A DNA stretch of 37,345 nucleotides from Rubripirellula sp. (GCA_029213145.1 JARGNK010000050.1:5000-42344), one strand, 5' to 3'. Shown: positions 1 to 15,000, counted from the stretch's first letter. Program-made: numbers and translations. The notes: generated from the sequence alone by a model not told the origin.

Positions 1-73
1 CATCGGCACCCACACCCCCAACCACCGCGTTGACACCATCGGAGAGAGTGATCTTGTCAGACGCACCAAAGTC
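1..73 (-). repeat. 73-bp exact direct repeat, copy 1
   Basis: Bases 1-73 are identical to 550-622, exactly 549 bp (183 codons) away and in the same frame of the giant gene. Both encode the SDKITLSDGVNAVVG and GVGADEI portion of the RTX-like block. The match begins at the window edge, so this copy may extend further left. Confidence 0.9.
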
Positions 74-3000
74 AAAGTCAGTGCTTTCTACACTCAATAA
101 CACGCCATCATTACTGAACGTCATCTGCCCGTTATCACCGACGACCGTTGCTTGCCCTTCCGCAACCGATCCGTTCACGGTGATTGTGTCCGTCTTGGCT
201 CCGCCAATCACAACGTTGTAACCAGATCCAATGTTGACCTGGTCCGTTCCCCCCACGCTGCCGTAGAGCGTTTTGACTTCGGTTGTCCCGGTTTCATTTC
301 CGTCACCGTCCGTCAAGACTTCCAAGCTTCCTTCGTCGGCAAGCACGTAGTTGGTACCGCCGCCCAGGTTCAAGATGTCGGAACCGGCTCCCGCAATCAC
401 CGTGTTGGTTCCATCTTCCAGGGAGATCAGGTCATCACCGCCATGGTCGGAATTCACGGTTCGAATCGCGCGAACTTTTCCGTCCGGGAAGAAAAAGGCT
501 TCACCGTCATCACCGAGCACGGTGTTCGCGCCACCGCCGGCAGTGATCTCATCGGCACCCACACCCCCAACCACCGCGTTGACACCATCGGAGAGAGTGA
601 TCTTGTCAGACGCACCAAAGTCTCCGTTTTCGAAGCTTTGAATGGCAAGCAAAGTATCCGCCGGAGACACAGTCATAAAACCGCTATCTCCCAATACAAT
701 TGTGATTGCGTCCGGCGAGCTGCCTTTTACTAGAATGTCATCGCTTCCATTGCCACCAATGATGACATTGTATCCGTCTTGTGTGCTGATCGTATCGTTG
801 CCGGATACCGACTCTCCAAGAGATCCAATCAATGAGTTTCCATCGTTGACTTCGCGAATGTATCCAGCATCTCCGATGACCATGTTCCGTCCGGCACCGA
901 GATTGATAGTTTCATCACCAACACCAGCAATAATTCGATAGGTGCCTTCCGCTAGAGAGAAAAGGTCTGCATCACCGATGCTTGCGAACAAGCTTTCTGC
1001 CGAAACAAATCCACCATCCTGATTGACGAACACTTGGCCCTCATCCCCTAGGATCGTATTGGTGCCAATTCCGGCAGCGATTTCATCCGCGCCTACACCA
1101 GCGATGACGTAGTTTTCGCCGTCTCCAACGTCAATGAAATCTACGTCTCCAGTTTCACTGTGAAGAGTCATCAACTTTTGGATGCGGTTGTCAGTGAAGA
1201 CGATCCTCGCATCATCACCAACCGCCCAGTCTGCACCAATTCCACCGGTAATGGTGTCTTGTCCTATGCCCCCGACCATGAGTGCCATGCCATTCAGATT
1301 CGACAAAATATCTGGACTTCCAATGCCGGGCTGCACAGATTCGAGTTGGAATAATGTTGCGGTCGCCTCGTCAAAGGAAACGCCAACATAGTCCCCGAAC
1401 ATAATGACCGGATTTTCATAATCATTTTCAGCCGCGTTGGAGATTCGATCTGTTCCTCCGGCCCCTTCAATGACAACCACTCCTTGAACACTAGCAGTAT
1501 CAGTGATTGAAATCTGATCCGCAAATTCGCTTCCTTGAATATTGATGAATGGGGCATCAAGTGTTCCTGCGAAACTCATCTCGAGAGGGCTTTGGTCAAC
1601 GTCGAGATAGGCTCCTGAGATCTCGATGATGCTTTGGGCAGCCAGTCTAGAGCCGGGCAACATCCGTACCTCGTCCCCCGCTCGGAGTACAATTTTTCCA
1701 CCGGTCGTCTGCAGAGAACCCGATTCTGTAATCGTGATATCATCACCAATCCCCGCCTCCTCGTGAGCATCGAGGATGATATCGCCTCCTGCGTTCACGG
1801 ATGATGCAATCGTGATCGGACTGCTTGCCGAGATCACAACGTTGCAGGCAGATTCAACTCCTAGTGACGAAGTTGACAGTACAGGTGCGATTCTCAGGGC
1901 ACCAGAGTTCGTCAGGTAAGTGCATCCTTGCGTTGACTTTGCTTGTAACATGCCCATTTGAGATGCAATCGGCTTCGCCGATTCACCAATGTCATGACTT
2001 GCAAATAGATAAGCTTTCCCCGATAAAACATTGGTCGCATCGGGGGCGGTTAGACCATTGATGATTCTTCCATCGAGTGCTGCCAGAAATGCAGTGGAGT
2101 TTTCGCCTGTTTCAATTGTGTAAAGGTTCAGGTCACCAAGTATTTCGTTGATGTTGATATCGAGTAGCTTGCTGTTTGCCTCTAGTCCACCCGTTCCAAA
2201 AATTGAACTATCAATTTCGATTTCGTCGCCTGCTTGACCAATGCCACCAACTTTCGCCGTTAGTGAAATGAAGTCACCTTCGATGTCCGCCTTATCGAAT
2301 CCAGGGTTGGCGTCTAACATCGAGAGATGTGAAACCAGAACAACATCACCCTCGCCTGACGAGGCACGTTGCACGTTCATGTTTCCCAAGACTTCCTCAA
2401 CCACGATGTCGTTGGTCGCTTCCGCGTGAAGATAAGCGGTAGCACCTGCATCGATTTCGAGCGGATTATCGACTGCCCCAATGGCCCCGTCGATTGCACG
2501 CAACACAATGGAGTCGCCTGCTTTGATATTTGCAAAGTCGTTGGCGTTGTCATCCGTTAATGATCCGGCAGCAGTTGCAAGGGAAACCGATCCAGCACGT
2601 GAGTAAATCGTGTTGATGTTGACATCGTTGCTATTGGCAAATAGATGGATCGAGTTCTCAGCTCGAGCCGTTAGCGTAGCCCCCTCACTCAATGTCATCT
2701 GGATTGGGCGATCCTGGGTTCCAATCGCACCAATCCCCGCTTCCAACACCAGTTTCCCCGTCACAATCGTCGCATTTTGGTCAGAACTGGTATCCGACAG
2801 ATCTCCGTTCGTTTTTATTTCCGCGTTACCTGCGGAAGTAAAGTGAGCAATGTTTAGATCGGATTCCGATCCGATAAATGCGATGTCAGCGGAGCTTAAG
2901 GTCAATTGGCCGTCCACGGTGACATCAAGATCATCACGTTGAAGCACCTCGATGGCTGTAAGCGGTGCCAGCGGGTTTAATGGATTAAGTGAAATTTTGG

Positions 3001-6000
3001 AAATTCGTGCTGATCGCCCGGATTCCTCAACGAATCCTCGGCTTGAAGAATCAATGATCAAATTCTGAGCGTCTACACCCGTGACCAACCAATACTCGTT
3101 TTCGGGTGTCGATGAACCTTCCGACTCGACACGGAGGTGCATACCCGCAATAAACCCATCCAGGATGAAGCTGCCGGAATCGGGGCGATGGATCGCTTTT
3201 TGGTCATCCTGGTTGACTGTGAAATCAAAACTGCCGTTTATCGGAACGCCAGTGATAAAAAGCACATCGTCTTTCTCGGCAGCCGAAAGTGCTGCACGCT
3301 CATTCGATGCAAGGGGGTCGGGCGTGGTCAAATCAATCACAAGAGATTCGCTTAACGTACCGACACCAAAGTGATCTGACGTGGAAAGGTGCACATCACG
3401 ACCGGTGATATTTGAATCCTCAATGGTTAGCTGTGTGTCGGTGACCTCTCGAAGCAGGCCCGCATTGATCAGGGTTAGCAATTCATCTTCTGTCCATACC
3501 TTGATACTTTGGCGGATCTCAGTCTCTTCGCTGTTGGACAAGGCATATTCAAAATCTTCCACGAATTCGGCGGTGAGATCGCCCGCTTCGTAACCTACCC
3601 GGTCATAGTTGTCCCAGCGAGGATGCATTACTGCATGATATTGCTGGGTTCTTTTATTCTCGGCCGTTTCGATGGCGGCTAGGACATATTCATCCAGTGC
3701 CGCGCCAGAGAGTCCACGACTTTCACCTTCCGCGCGGTAAAACGCATCGAAATCCTCCTGCTCCTGTGGAGTTAGGGAAATTCGGCTCGTGGGATCATAG
3801 ACAGAGGGATTTGCTTGTTGGTTTCTCCATTTCCAGTAGGTTTCGTATTCAAGTGTTTTCCCTTTTGAGAAAGCCGTAATTGAGGAGTCGACTTTGTCCT
3901 CGGCTCCGCTTTCATTTGTAAGTCTGAGGTCTTTCCAGAGGCCATTGGCTAACTCTTCGTAAGTGCGTTCGTCGATGACCTTATTAAGATTGCCGTCAAT
4001 CAATCGTCCGGAGATGACATTGATTCGAACATCGCCGATGCTTGAACTGACAGAGTCAATCTTTAGATCACCAGTGACCTCTTCCAGGTAAATATCATTC
4101 TTCGCTTCAACCCAAAGAACGTCTGACTTCCCTTCTCCAACGTTGATTTTGACCGGGTTTTCAAGTGTCCCAATGCCGCCGGCTCGCGCAGAAAGTTCGA
4201 TCGCTCCACCCTCGATCGCTACGGCATTCGGGGTATCCGCCATGTAGATTCCAGCTTGGGATGAAATTGTGACAGCAGCAAGGTCGAGGGAGCGTGCTCC
4301 TTTGAGAAGAAGGCCTTGTTGGTTGAATTCCGATACCGAGATCGATCGTTTCGCGCTCAAATTGACTGATTGAGTCGTGTTTGTTCTTAAATCGCTGATC
4401 TTCCCCGCCGTTGCTTGCACATCGAGTTCTCGAGCCGATAAGAATGCGTTCGGGTCGATCTGTATAACCTCACGTCCTCGGAGGCTAACTTTTCCACTTA
4501 GGTTTTGGATGGACCCATCGATGTAGATCTTTTGCTGACTCTCGACGATCACGGATCCTTCACTGTGGCCCGTGAAATTGACCGAAATGGCTTTGTTCGC
4601 CAAGAACTTATGAGTCGAAACCGTGGATTCAAACGAACCGCTTTCATACACGGTGTAGTTAGTTGTCTTACCCCACCACGTACTATCCTGCCATCGAGTA
4701 ATTAATTTGTTGTAACTTGTCTCCCTAAATGTCTGCGTGTTGAACACGTAGGGTTGCACGCTGTCGGATTTGCTAAAGTAGACTCCTGCCTCGGTCAGTT
4801 GAGGTTGATCGACAACGCGTGTCGTTTGGTTGATTACATCATCCGGATCCACGGATAACCAATCAGAGCCGAGCCAAGAACTTGACCCGTATGTTGTTGT
4901 GGTGATGGTTGACTTGGTTTCTCCAACGGAGAACCCTAGATGCCATCGGGAGTCAGGGTGATAGAGTCCATTAATGGTTGGCGAGTTGCCGGGTTCATTG
5001 CCGTACTGGGTAACCTTCGGGCTGCCATCTTGAATGATTCCCTTGTCGATGATTTTGAGTCTGCCATGCCCTGCTGATGAGAGATCAATTTTTTCCAACA
5101 CGATGTCGTAGTCAGTTTGATTGTTGATCGAGACCGTCGGATATCCATCCAAGACACGGATCTCGCCTCCTCCGCTGCTTACGATGTTACCGACGATCTG
5201 GATATCACCACCAGACGATCGGATTGGCTTCACTATGATTTGGTGTTCAAGGCGATCAAAATAGAGTTCGAAATCTGGATCGGGTGATGACAGCCTTGCC
5301 AGCACACCATGCGCACCACCATTGAGCACGGAAGCGATTTCGTCGTTGTACGAATTTTCGAGTGTCAAGGAATATGCTTCGCGTCCACTCTGAATGATTC
5401 CGTTAATGTTTACATATTCGGCATTGATACTAATCGCGTTTGCGTTGATTGATATGTCTGACGTCGGTGCTTCGAGTAACGCAATGGCACTGGCCTGGTT
5501 GTAACTCGATATTCCGGTGCCAAGAGTTGTAAGAAGGCTGTAGGGACTGCCAGTAACGCTATAGGAACTGCCGCTAACTGATCCCTTCTCATAGATAAGG
5601 TTTCCATCCGTTGCATCGAGGGAAGTATTTTTTGCCGCGATGGAATGATTGACGATTAAATTTCCGGCAACATTCTTCAAGTTCACGGAACCTGAGATGT
5701 TCCGAATTCCGGTTCCTTGTGCCTCGGCCGCCAACACGACGAGGGACGGGGGTGTAAGATCTTCCTCGGCGTAGTTAAAAGGTTCGAATGTGTTTTGAAC
5801 AGTGATGACGGGAACCGCGGCTCCCGAGCCCGAAACAATGCTCGAGAACTGAGGGCTTTCTTGAAAGGCCTCGGCGCAGTCCTCTCCGATGCCCTCCTCG
5901 CCATATTCGTTCGAAACACATCCATTGGCATCGTCAATTTCCCCATTGGTTTCATATTGCGAGCCATTAAAGAATAATCCTCCGTTCACTTCGGGGATGT

Positions 6001-9000
6001 GAAGTCCTTGCAAATTGAGCTGGGTAGGCGTGTGATTCACAATTGTGATCGAGGCATTCCCCGGCGATTCGATGGAGCCCGTGCCGAAAAGACCAGTGCC
6101 GCGAATGTCGACAATGCCTGCTTGGGATCGAATCGGTGGTACGACGATGGATGGGATCGTGCGTCTGATAGGCACGATGAATCTTGTGTCGTCCACCACC
6201 TCCTCGAACGCAAGTTGGTTGGCGAGGAGTTCTGATTCGATCCGCTCAATTTCTTGGCGATAAAAGAGGGCCAGATCTTCGTCGACGGATCCGTATTGCC
6301 GATAGCTTTCTTGTGCCTTGGCCAGGTCATCGAATAAAGCCGACTCGATTAAGCCGGACTCCATTCTCCATTCAATTTGATCCTCATTCTGATAAACAGT
6401 CGGCTCTCCAGTCTCCGCGTCCCAACCGGAAGGCGCACCGTCGACGCTAAGGGATCCGAATGTCAGGTTGCGATTCCTTTGTGTTCCTGTTTTTAGTAGA
6501 CCATCCACTTGAATGGATCCGACGACGGTCAATTTGGAAGGGGTGCCACCCCACTGTTCAGTTGAAAATGCTTCCGCAATTTCAGACAGCCAATTGACGG
6601 CCCTTGCATTGCTGAGCATGTCTGCAGCTTGCGCATCGGAAGCAAAGAGAAAGATGTTCCCTGCAGAATTAAGTTGAGAGTCGTTCGCGACTTCGATTTT
6701 GTTTTGGACATTCAGGATTGCTTGTGAGTCAATATCCTCGATTGGAATCAGGGTGTAAGCAATTGTGTCAGTCGTTGCTTGTATTTCGAACTGATCAAAT
6801 TCAAAATCGCGAGTCATACCCGTGGTGACGATGATGTCACCGTCACTGGTGACGCGTGAATTTTCAGCGAAGTTGACGCGGTTTTTTGCAAGTAAATCCG
6901 ACTGGGATTCCGCAAGAATCACTGTTAAAGCAAGGGCTCCCGCATCAGCATTGGAAGAGGTAGTGATGTCACCCTCAGTTCGGGCCGTGAACGCAATGCT
7001 ACCGACACTTGTGATCTCCGCGGCATCGGCAACGTGAATATTTGCTTCATTGATGTTTGAGATGATGCGAGAGTTTGCCTCCGTTCCAGATCCCAATGCG
7101 CCATAAGCCTCGAAGGAGACATTGTCAGTGGCGTTAATTTTGTTTTGCGCGGAAATGGTTATCAATTGGTCGGTTGTTTCCAAGCCAACGACAACAAGTG
7201 AAGCCGCTTCCGGAATATGAACGTTGGTGTTCATGGTGACATTCGTGATACTCTCAATCTTGGCACCTGCCACCAGGCCAAACGTCAATCCTTGAATGTT
7301 ATTTCGTTGTTCGTCTTTAATTTTGTTAAAGGTATTCCGCGCAGAGATATCAATCTCTGCGGCTTCCACGGAGGTGTTTTCACCGACATTGGTCGTCACG
7401 TTTGCTTCAATCTCATTGCTGAGTGTGGCGCCGGAGCCAGAAAAAGCGGCACCGGCGAGCGTTTCAAGCCAACCGTTGCTTTCCGCGATTGAGGCTGCGG
7501 TTTGCTGAAATGCTCCTTTAAGTGTGAAGCTTGCGTTTGGGCCGATGGTGGCTTCGATATCACCAGTTTGCGAGGTGTCTCCGAGCGCCGAGCTTCCAGC
7601 AATCAGTAGGCTCGCTCCACCGGCGTAGGTGTCTGCATAAGTAGAATGGGTGCGAGTGGCGGTCATCGCGAAATCATTTCCAATGATTTGAGATTGCTCT
7701 CCGACCTGGGTGCGAACGGTGGTCGATGAAATGGCTTCTGAATTCGCCTCGCCGAGACAAAGAACTCCTCCCGCAAAACTGTCAGCGAGTGCTTTCTGAG
7801 TGGCGACACTGGTCGCGTTTAAGCTTGTTTCCCCACTGTGCACCACTGCATTGGGGAGAATCATTGCTTGGACACTTCCTCCGATCAGTGTTTCGGACAG
7901 AGTTGATTGGGTCCCCAGTAGCGCTCCTGTTCCACCAACTGAGGTTGCCTGCAGTGTGTAATCCTTTTCACTAGCTGCAAAGCTTGTTGCAGTCACCTCA
8001 AGACTGTCAGCGGTTACTGTTCCTCCGGTGGTGCTTTTCACCGTTGGTACAGCGGTGATTTTGGAGTGACTTACCCCCACGGCTCCGGCGCCGGCTGCAA
8101 TTCCGTCGGCAGCCGCCTGTGCGAATGGGTGGAATCTCGACATCACCTCGATTTGGGAGGCCTCTGTGGTCGAGAGTGCATCGATGGACGACTGGATTTC
8201 AGGTTCGATGTCGATCGTTGCGATGGAGCCCGCAGCCGCGAGCGAATTTAAAGATGCTGCAATCGCGGACGCCCCAGCGTTGCCTTCATGAGCAATATCA
8301 TGGCTTGAAATGAGGGATATCTTTCCATCCGAAGCATCAATCGTAGATGCTGCCACCGACGCTTTTGTCAATCCACTACTTTTGATCTGTGCTTCACTCC
8401 CGCCTCCCGACAAGGACAAACTGGAGCCGTAGATTGAAAAGGCTGCTGCAATGGCAGCCGCTTCGGCATCACTACTAAGATTTCCTCGTTCGATCGCGTA
8501 AAGTTCAAAATCCCCACCATCGAGCAAGACAGTGGAAGAGTCTATCTCTGCGATTACGTCATTTTGGACTTGGTTGAAACTCAGCGCGACACCAACGCTT
8601 ACTGCCCCGGCGAAAGCACCAGCGGCGGCTGCGATGGATGCGGCCAAGCTTGTGCCCTTGATGGATGCCAAATCCACGGAGTGGATTTGGACATCTCCCG
8701 TCATTGATTCCACGACACTGAAATTCGTGATTTCAGCTTCGACATCAATGCCAATATGGTTGCTCACCTCCGAGCCGGCACCTGTGGCGCTGAAGGCGGA
8801 TCCACCAACGGCCACGGCGACAGCAAAAGAATCCACGGTCGCGTCAAGCATTGCTGACTCTGAGGCAGTGAGAACCACATCTCGATGTGCAGAAACATTT
8901 GAGGAATCGATTCCCATGAATACCCGAATCGGGAGACTATCGTCTTCACCGGTGCTGCCAATGGTGTTGGAGCTCGTTGAGGAACCAATCGAGTAACTGG

Positions 9001-12000
9001 CGGCGACTGCACCACTGGCTGAAGCAGATGCTGCGGCACTGATGACTTCGGAATCAACTTTGGAGGTATCCTCTGCAGTCAAGATGAGGTCGCGTCCGCT
9101 GGAAACATCACTTTCCTGGATGTATGCCCCCACATTATTGATTCCATCCCGCCCCAAAATAAAGTTTTGAGCATCTGCTCCTGCGCCTGCGACGGAGAAA
9201 GCAGCATTTGATGCAAGACTCGCTGCCAAACCCGCGCCTGCTGCAGTGGCATCGATTGAGGCATTCTCAACCGCCTTGAGCGTCAAATTCACTTCGTTCA
9301 ATCTTGTGCTGCTATCCGCTTCCAGAATTGGTGCGTTCAAATCACCATCATAGGGACGCCACCATTCTGGTTCGGTGTAGTCAGCTCGGTCGATGTCCAG
9401 GATGGTGTCACTACCGAGATATTGGTAGACCGCATCCCCATCTACCTGAACCAAGGTCCCAAACCGAATGAATTTCTTGTTTTGAACAGGGTCTACCTCG
9501 ACTCTTGACCAAGCACTCGCATCTCCATAGTCAACGATCCCGAGGTCCAACGCAGTCACATCCTGTTGGGATTCATAAATATCACCAAATTGGAAATCAA
9601 CTAAGACCCAATCGCTATTTGTGTACTGATTGCGAAGCAAATCGACTTGGGCCGTTTGCGATCCGACGTAGCGGTATGTCTTACCTGCTTCTCCATCGAT
9701 GCGGCTCCAAACAGACGGCTGCCCATAATCTGTATGGTGTAGGTCAATTGTTTGCGTTTGCGAAGCAATGAAGCGATAGAAACTCTCACCGTTCACAGAA
9801 ACGCAGTCGCCGGGATCCAAAACTTTTAGATTGTCTGCGGCTCTTACTGCTTCATAGTCGCTCCCAAGTGCCTGATCCGTCACTTCAGCCCAATTCGAGT
9901 CCGCCTCATAATCATGAGCGTTGAGATCGTATTGCCGCGGCTGACTACCCTCATAGGTGAACCGGCCGAGCACGTCACCACTCACGTTCAAGACACGGAC
10001 GATTTCACCTGTTGATACCGTTTGTTGATTTTCTGTTGGAATCGTGGCGGAGTAACGTGGTCGAGCATACTGTTTGTCGAGAAGAACCGTTTGACCCTGG
10101 GAAATGCTAATGGGAAGTGAAGTGCTCCCCTGCGGCGCGTTCGTGCTGAACTGCTCGAAGCCATATCCCTCGATTTTCTGCCAGTCCGAGGACTCATAGT
10201 TTGTGATGGATAGATCGACGCTGCCCTCGGGACCGAGATAGCGATAACGTGCTCCGGGGAGGCCTCCCACCAAAGCCCAACGTTCAATGTCAGCAAAATT
10301 TTCTGCATTGATATTGATTTGGAGACTGTTCGTGGGATCAGTGTTGATGAATCGATAAACTTCCGCGTTATCCTTGCGGACGAAGGATCCAAACTGAATC
10401 GCGGCATTATTTTCTGCCGTGGAGGAGGTGTCAGCTTCGAAAGAGGTTACGGCGTAGCCGCTGTCTAGAAGAACAATTTGCCCGCGAACGAGATTCACAT
10501 TTTTTGAAAGTGCCGCCTCCTCGTAGTGGGTGTCATGATCCCACTTTCCGAAGTTTTCGTTGATGAAGACGCGAGTTCCTGGTTGGATGTCGACATTGGA
10601 ATCATTGGTTGAATACTGCGGCTTCGTCGAAACGCCATCGACGTCTCCAATTTTAGGATAATTTTTGATGAAGGATTCGACTTGATTGCCGATGGTGTTG
10701 TATGCCGTCGCGACTGCGAGTGTGGCAGCTATCCCCGCCGTACCCACGCTGCCCGCAACCGCCGCCGTACCTGCCCACGCGATAATCTCTGACTCATCAA
10801 CGGCCTCCAGGTCGATCGAACCGGCACGAATACCAGCTGTACGCGAGAAGCTTGCATCATTGTCGCTACCGTCGAAAAACGCTTGGACATTGACGCTAAT
10901 GAGATTTTCGACTTCTGACCCCGCACCCGCACCATTGGTGCTTACACTGCCCGCTGAAGCGGAAACAGCTCCGGCTGCCACGGTGGCATCGATTAAGGAA
11001 TCCATCGTTGCATTCACATCAAGATTTCCGCTAACCTCAAGCGCAGAATTCTCGACGTACGCGCGAACTTGCGACGGACTGATGGATTCACCGTCATCTG
11101 AGTAGCCAATCCAGTTCTCGGCGACGGATCCACCAATGGCGACACCTGACGAAACTCCCGCGGCAGAGAACGACGCAGATGCTGCCAAGATTTTGGATTT
11201 GATTTCTGAGCTCTGAGTTGCTGTGATTTTTGTATCACCCAAAACTCTTACATCGCAGTCTTGGAGGAACGATTCGGTTTTACCCCGGATAATGTTCCGC
11301 GCTTCGGCCCCAGCTCCCGCGATCGTCACCGCACCGGCTCCGCTCGTACCGCTCAAGCTTGCCGCCCAAGCACGCGCGTTGATCTTCGCGCTATTATCAG
11401 CCTCGATTAACAAGTCGGAGGTGAATTCCGCCTCGTCTTGCTGAAGATTCTTGATCGAGGCTGTGACGTCATTTGTGATGATGTTGGTTGCCGATCCAAC
11501 ACCGATTGTGACTGCTGCACCGCCTCCCAGCGTTGCACCAAGTGCCGCCGCGCCTGAAACTGCTGTGATCTGTGATGTGTTTTTCGCGACAAGTTCTATC
11601 GTGTCAGCGTGAATTGGATCGCTCGCGACGTAGGAAGAAATTCCCGGGGAGGCATCGATCGAAGTATTGACCGAACTATTGATCTTGTTGATCGTTTCCG
11701 CGCCGGATCCTGCCGCAGCCCCGCCACCCAAGGCGTTCGCAGCGACAGCTACGGCTGCCGCAACCACGGTGGAGGTGATTGTAGAATCGAGTGCGGCTGA
11801 AAGACGAAGCGTCGCCTCGGTGTCGATGGTTGAGTTCTGAACATAAGCCGAAACTGAAACGGGAGCGCCCATTTCCCCATCGTCTTCGACACCGAGAAAG
11901 TTCTTTGCCAAGGCGGTGCCAATGGACAGTCCCGCACCGCTACCACCCCCGGTTGCGACCGAAACGGCGGCCCCCCAAATAGTTGCATCAATTTCGCCAT

Positions 12001-15000
12001 TCATGTAGGCAGTGGCGGTTACATCTCCTGAGACGTCTAGCTCGCTGTCTTGGATGTAGGCTTTCGTACTTCCGGAAATCGTGTTGAGCGCCTCTGCGCC
12101 TGCCCCACTCAAAGAAATCCCCGTCGCCCCACCGGAGGCAAATCCTACGGTCGCCGCCCACGCGTGAGCTGTGATGGTGGGGATTGATTCTGCATCCAAC
12201 TGGACAGAACTAATCTTTGTCTCTTGGATCGCTGCTCCACTCTGATTCAGATTGCGAAGGCTGGCTTCTACTTGATTGTCAATTCGATTTTCGGATAGAC
12301 CGACACCGATATTGAGGTTTCCACTTGCTGCACCAACCGTTATCGCGAGTGCTGCCGCACCGGCGTGAGAAGTGATGGTGGATGTATCTTCAGCACGGAG
12401 TTGCACCGCAGTCGCCAGGACACCTGCACTTTTCGATTCTGAAGACTGCACATCGGAATCCAAATATGCTTTGATATCTTTGGCGATTTGATTGACCGTG
12501 TTCACGCCCGATCCGGCGCTGGAAATTGCGGTTCCCGATGATCCGGCTACAGCGATCGAAGCGGCAATCACGTAAGCTGAAATGGTTGCCGAATCTTCGG
12601 CGGAAACATTGAGATTACCGGAGGCAACGATGGTCGAATTCTTGCTGTATGCCTCAATCTTATTTCGAATTTGAGTGCCTTCGGAATCGTATCCAATCAG
12701 ATTGTTCGAAACCGCTGCACCGATTGATCCAGCACCAATGGCGGCAGCAACGATTGTCGCGCTGATGGAGGAAGCGTCCTTCGCTTTGAGATCAATATCG
12801 CCCTCGCTCCGGATGCTGCTTTCCGAAGCGTATGCTCTGGTATTTCCGAGAATTTTATTCGTCGCTTCAGCCCCAGCTCCACTGAGGGCAACAGCCGAGG
12901 AGTTTCCCGCTGCCAAGGAAATGGATGCGGCGGTGGCAATGGCAGAAATCGAACGCTTGGTTCCTGACTCGTCCGTCGAATCCTCCCCATTCCCTGCAAG
13001 AACTGATGTCTTGAGAAATGAAGCAATATCGGCATTCTGAATTGCGGCTTCCGTATCACTGTGTATTTCGTTTCTTGCGATCGAAGCTGATATTCCAATA
13101 CTTGTCGCGCTAGCTCCTGATGCAATCGCTATCGACGCACCAATCGCCAGCGAGTGAATCTCGGCGATATCGTCCGCGGTAACCTGGATTTTGCCTTCGG
13201 TGCTACGGATAGGCGCGAGGCTGGTGGCGCCTTGCTTTCTTCGATTCCATATGTTTGCCGTTGTCCGCGTGTTGATGATGTTTCGAGTAATCGCACCAGT
13301 TGCCGATACCGCCACCGCTGATCCGGATGTACTGACACTGATAGCACCTGCGATCGCGATCGCTTTGATGACGCTTTCCGATATTCCAGAGACTTGGATG
13401 TCCCCTTCTGACGTAATGCTGACTCCGGCGACCTCGGCAAGACCGATATCCGCGGTTGTTTCGAAATCAATTTCATTCTTTGAGTAAGTAACACCGACGG
13501 CACCAGCTGGTTTGCTTCCACCCGCGATACTGAACCCACCCGCATCAGCAATAATTTCTCCGGTATTGGAGGCATTAACGTCGATCCCGCCGGCACCCAC
13601 ATCCAGATGCCCAGTCCCGGTCACGTACGCCTTGGTCTTCATTTGAATCTCATTCAACGACACGGAAGCGCCGAGGCTAAAGGTCCCCCCCGCCGATCCA
13701 GCGATGGTCACATTGAGAATCGAGCCCGTGTATTCTGCATCAACTTCTATTTCAGATGCTTTGATTAGGCCACTAACGTTCTCGATCGAAGCAACGACTC
13801 GGCTATCGTCTAACTGGTTCCAAGTAGAGGAGGTGTTACCGAGGTAGGTATATGAAACAGACGCACCCACGCCAGCTTTCTTGCCAATTGTGAATGCACC
13901 GGTGATGGAGTTGCTGGTGGAAGAGTCCGCAGCGGTCACTCGCAGCGTGCCGCCCGCATAAATCTCGGCACCATCAAAATGAGTGGCCTGCTGGTTAAGA
14001 TCACCGATGTTTGAGATTCTTGCTTCGACCTGGTTGTTGATGAGATTGACGGCTACAGAACCTGCTCCGGCAACTTTATTGGAAATTGCTCCACTGATCG
14101 CTAACGCAGCGATTTGAGAATCCAAACCAGGTGGCAGGGAGGTAGGTTCCTTAAAGGCCGCATCAACATGCAAATCTCCCGTTTTGGCAAATACGCCAGA
14201 ATCGTCGATGATCGCCGATACTCGATCGGCGACTTCATTGACAGCGATGGCGGCTCCGACCGCAGCTGTTCCTCCTGTCGCGGCGCCACCAGCAAAGGTG
14301 GCAATCGATGCCATGTCCTCTGCCTGAACCAGAACAGATCCGTATGCGACCACATCCGCACCAGCGGAGATGCGCGCATCCACGGTGTTTTGAATCTTAT
14401 TGGCGACCACGGAACCCGCAAATCCAAACCCGGTGGCTCCACTTGAGATTACCACTCCCACCGCGGCATTGATTATTCTCGCTTCTTCAATAGCACGAAC
14501 CTCAACATTGCCAGTGCCGGACTGAACTTGAACTCCTTGAATGGCTGAAGCCACCGTATTCTGGATATCGGAGACCCCGATGGAGGCTCCCGCTCCAGTT
14601 CCACCGGAACCGCTTTTGCTGAAGGTCCCTGTTCCGGTGTTGATGTGGGTTTTGTCCTTGGCAAAGACTCGAATATCGCCACCAGCGGTCACCGAGCCCG
14701 TCCCGCTGTTATCGACAGTCATGTCTGCAGTTGAGTTCTGCGAGTCGATCAGCGACACCACATCTGCTCGGACATAATTCAATGACATCGCACCAGCGCC
14801 GCTAATGCTGCTGCCGTTTCCTTTCGCTCCGGCGAGCGTCACAGTGGTCATCTGACCAGCGATAGGACCTGGCAAGTCAATGATTTCACCATCGAGGTCG
14901 ACGCTCCGACGTAAAACGTGTAATTCATGACTGTCACCTGAAATTGATGTTAGCACGACAGGGCGGATCGTTTCACTATCTGCGTCCGCCGTCACCTGAG

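Larger units (their letters stand above)
1..1400 (-). repeat. RTX-like glycine/aspartate repeats of the giant adhesin
   Basis: The translated minus strand gives repeated GGVGADEITAGGGANTVLGD-like stretches, with variants such as GVGADEIAAGIGTNTILGDE and GAGSDILNLGGGTNYVLADE. They resemble degenerate haemolysin-type GGxGxDxI calcium-binding nonapeptides, so a calcium-stabilised beta-roll is likely. Such blocks usually lie near the C-terminus of secreted adhesins, so the missing part of the protein may be mainly more of these plus a C-terminal signal; that is inference. A long-range unit of about 183 residues is visible, with related copies near 1,110, 560 and 10. Confidence 0.75.

Noticed and set aside
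1..622. Possible CRISPR or tandem array from the repeated blocks
   Set aside because: The repeats are 73 bp, 549 bp apart, in frame within a coding region; no regular short spacers or cas genes exist anywhere in the window.
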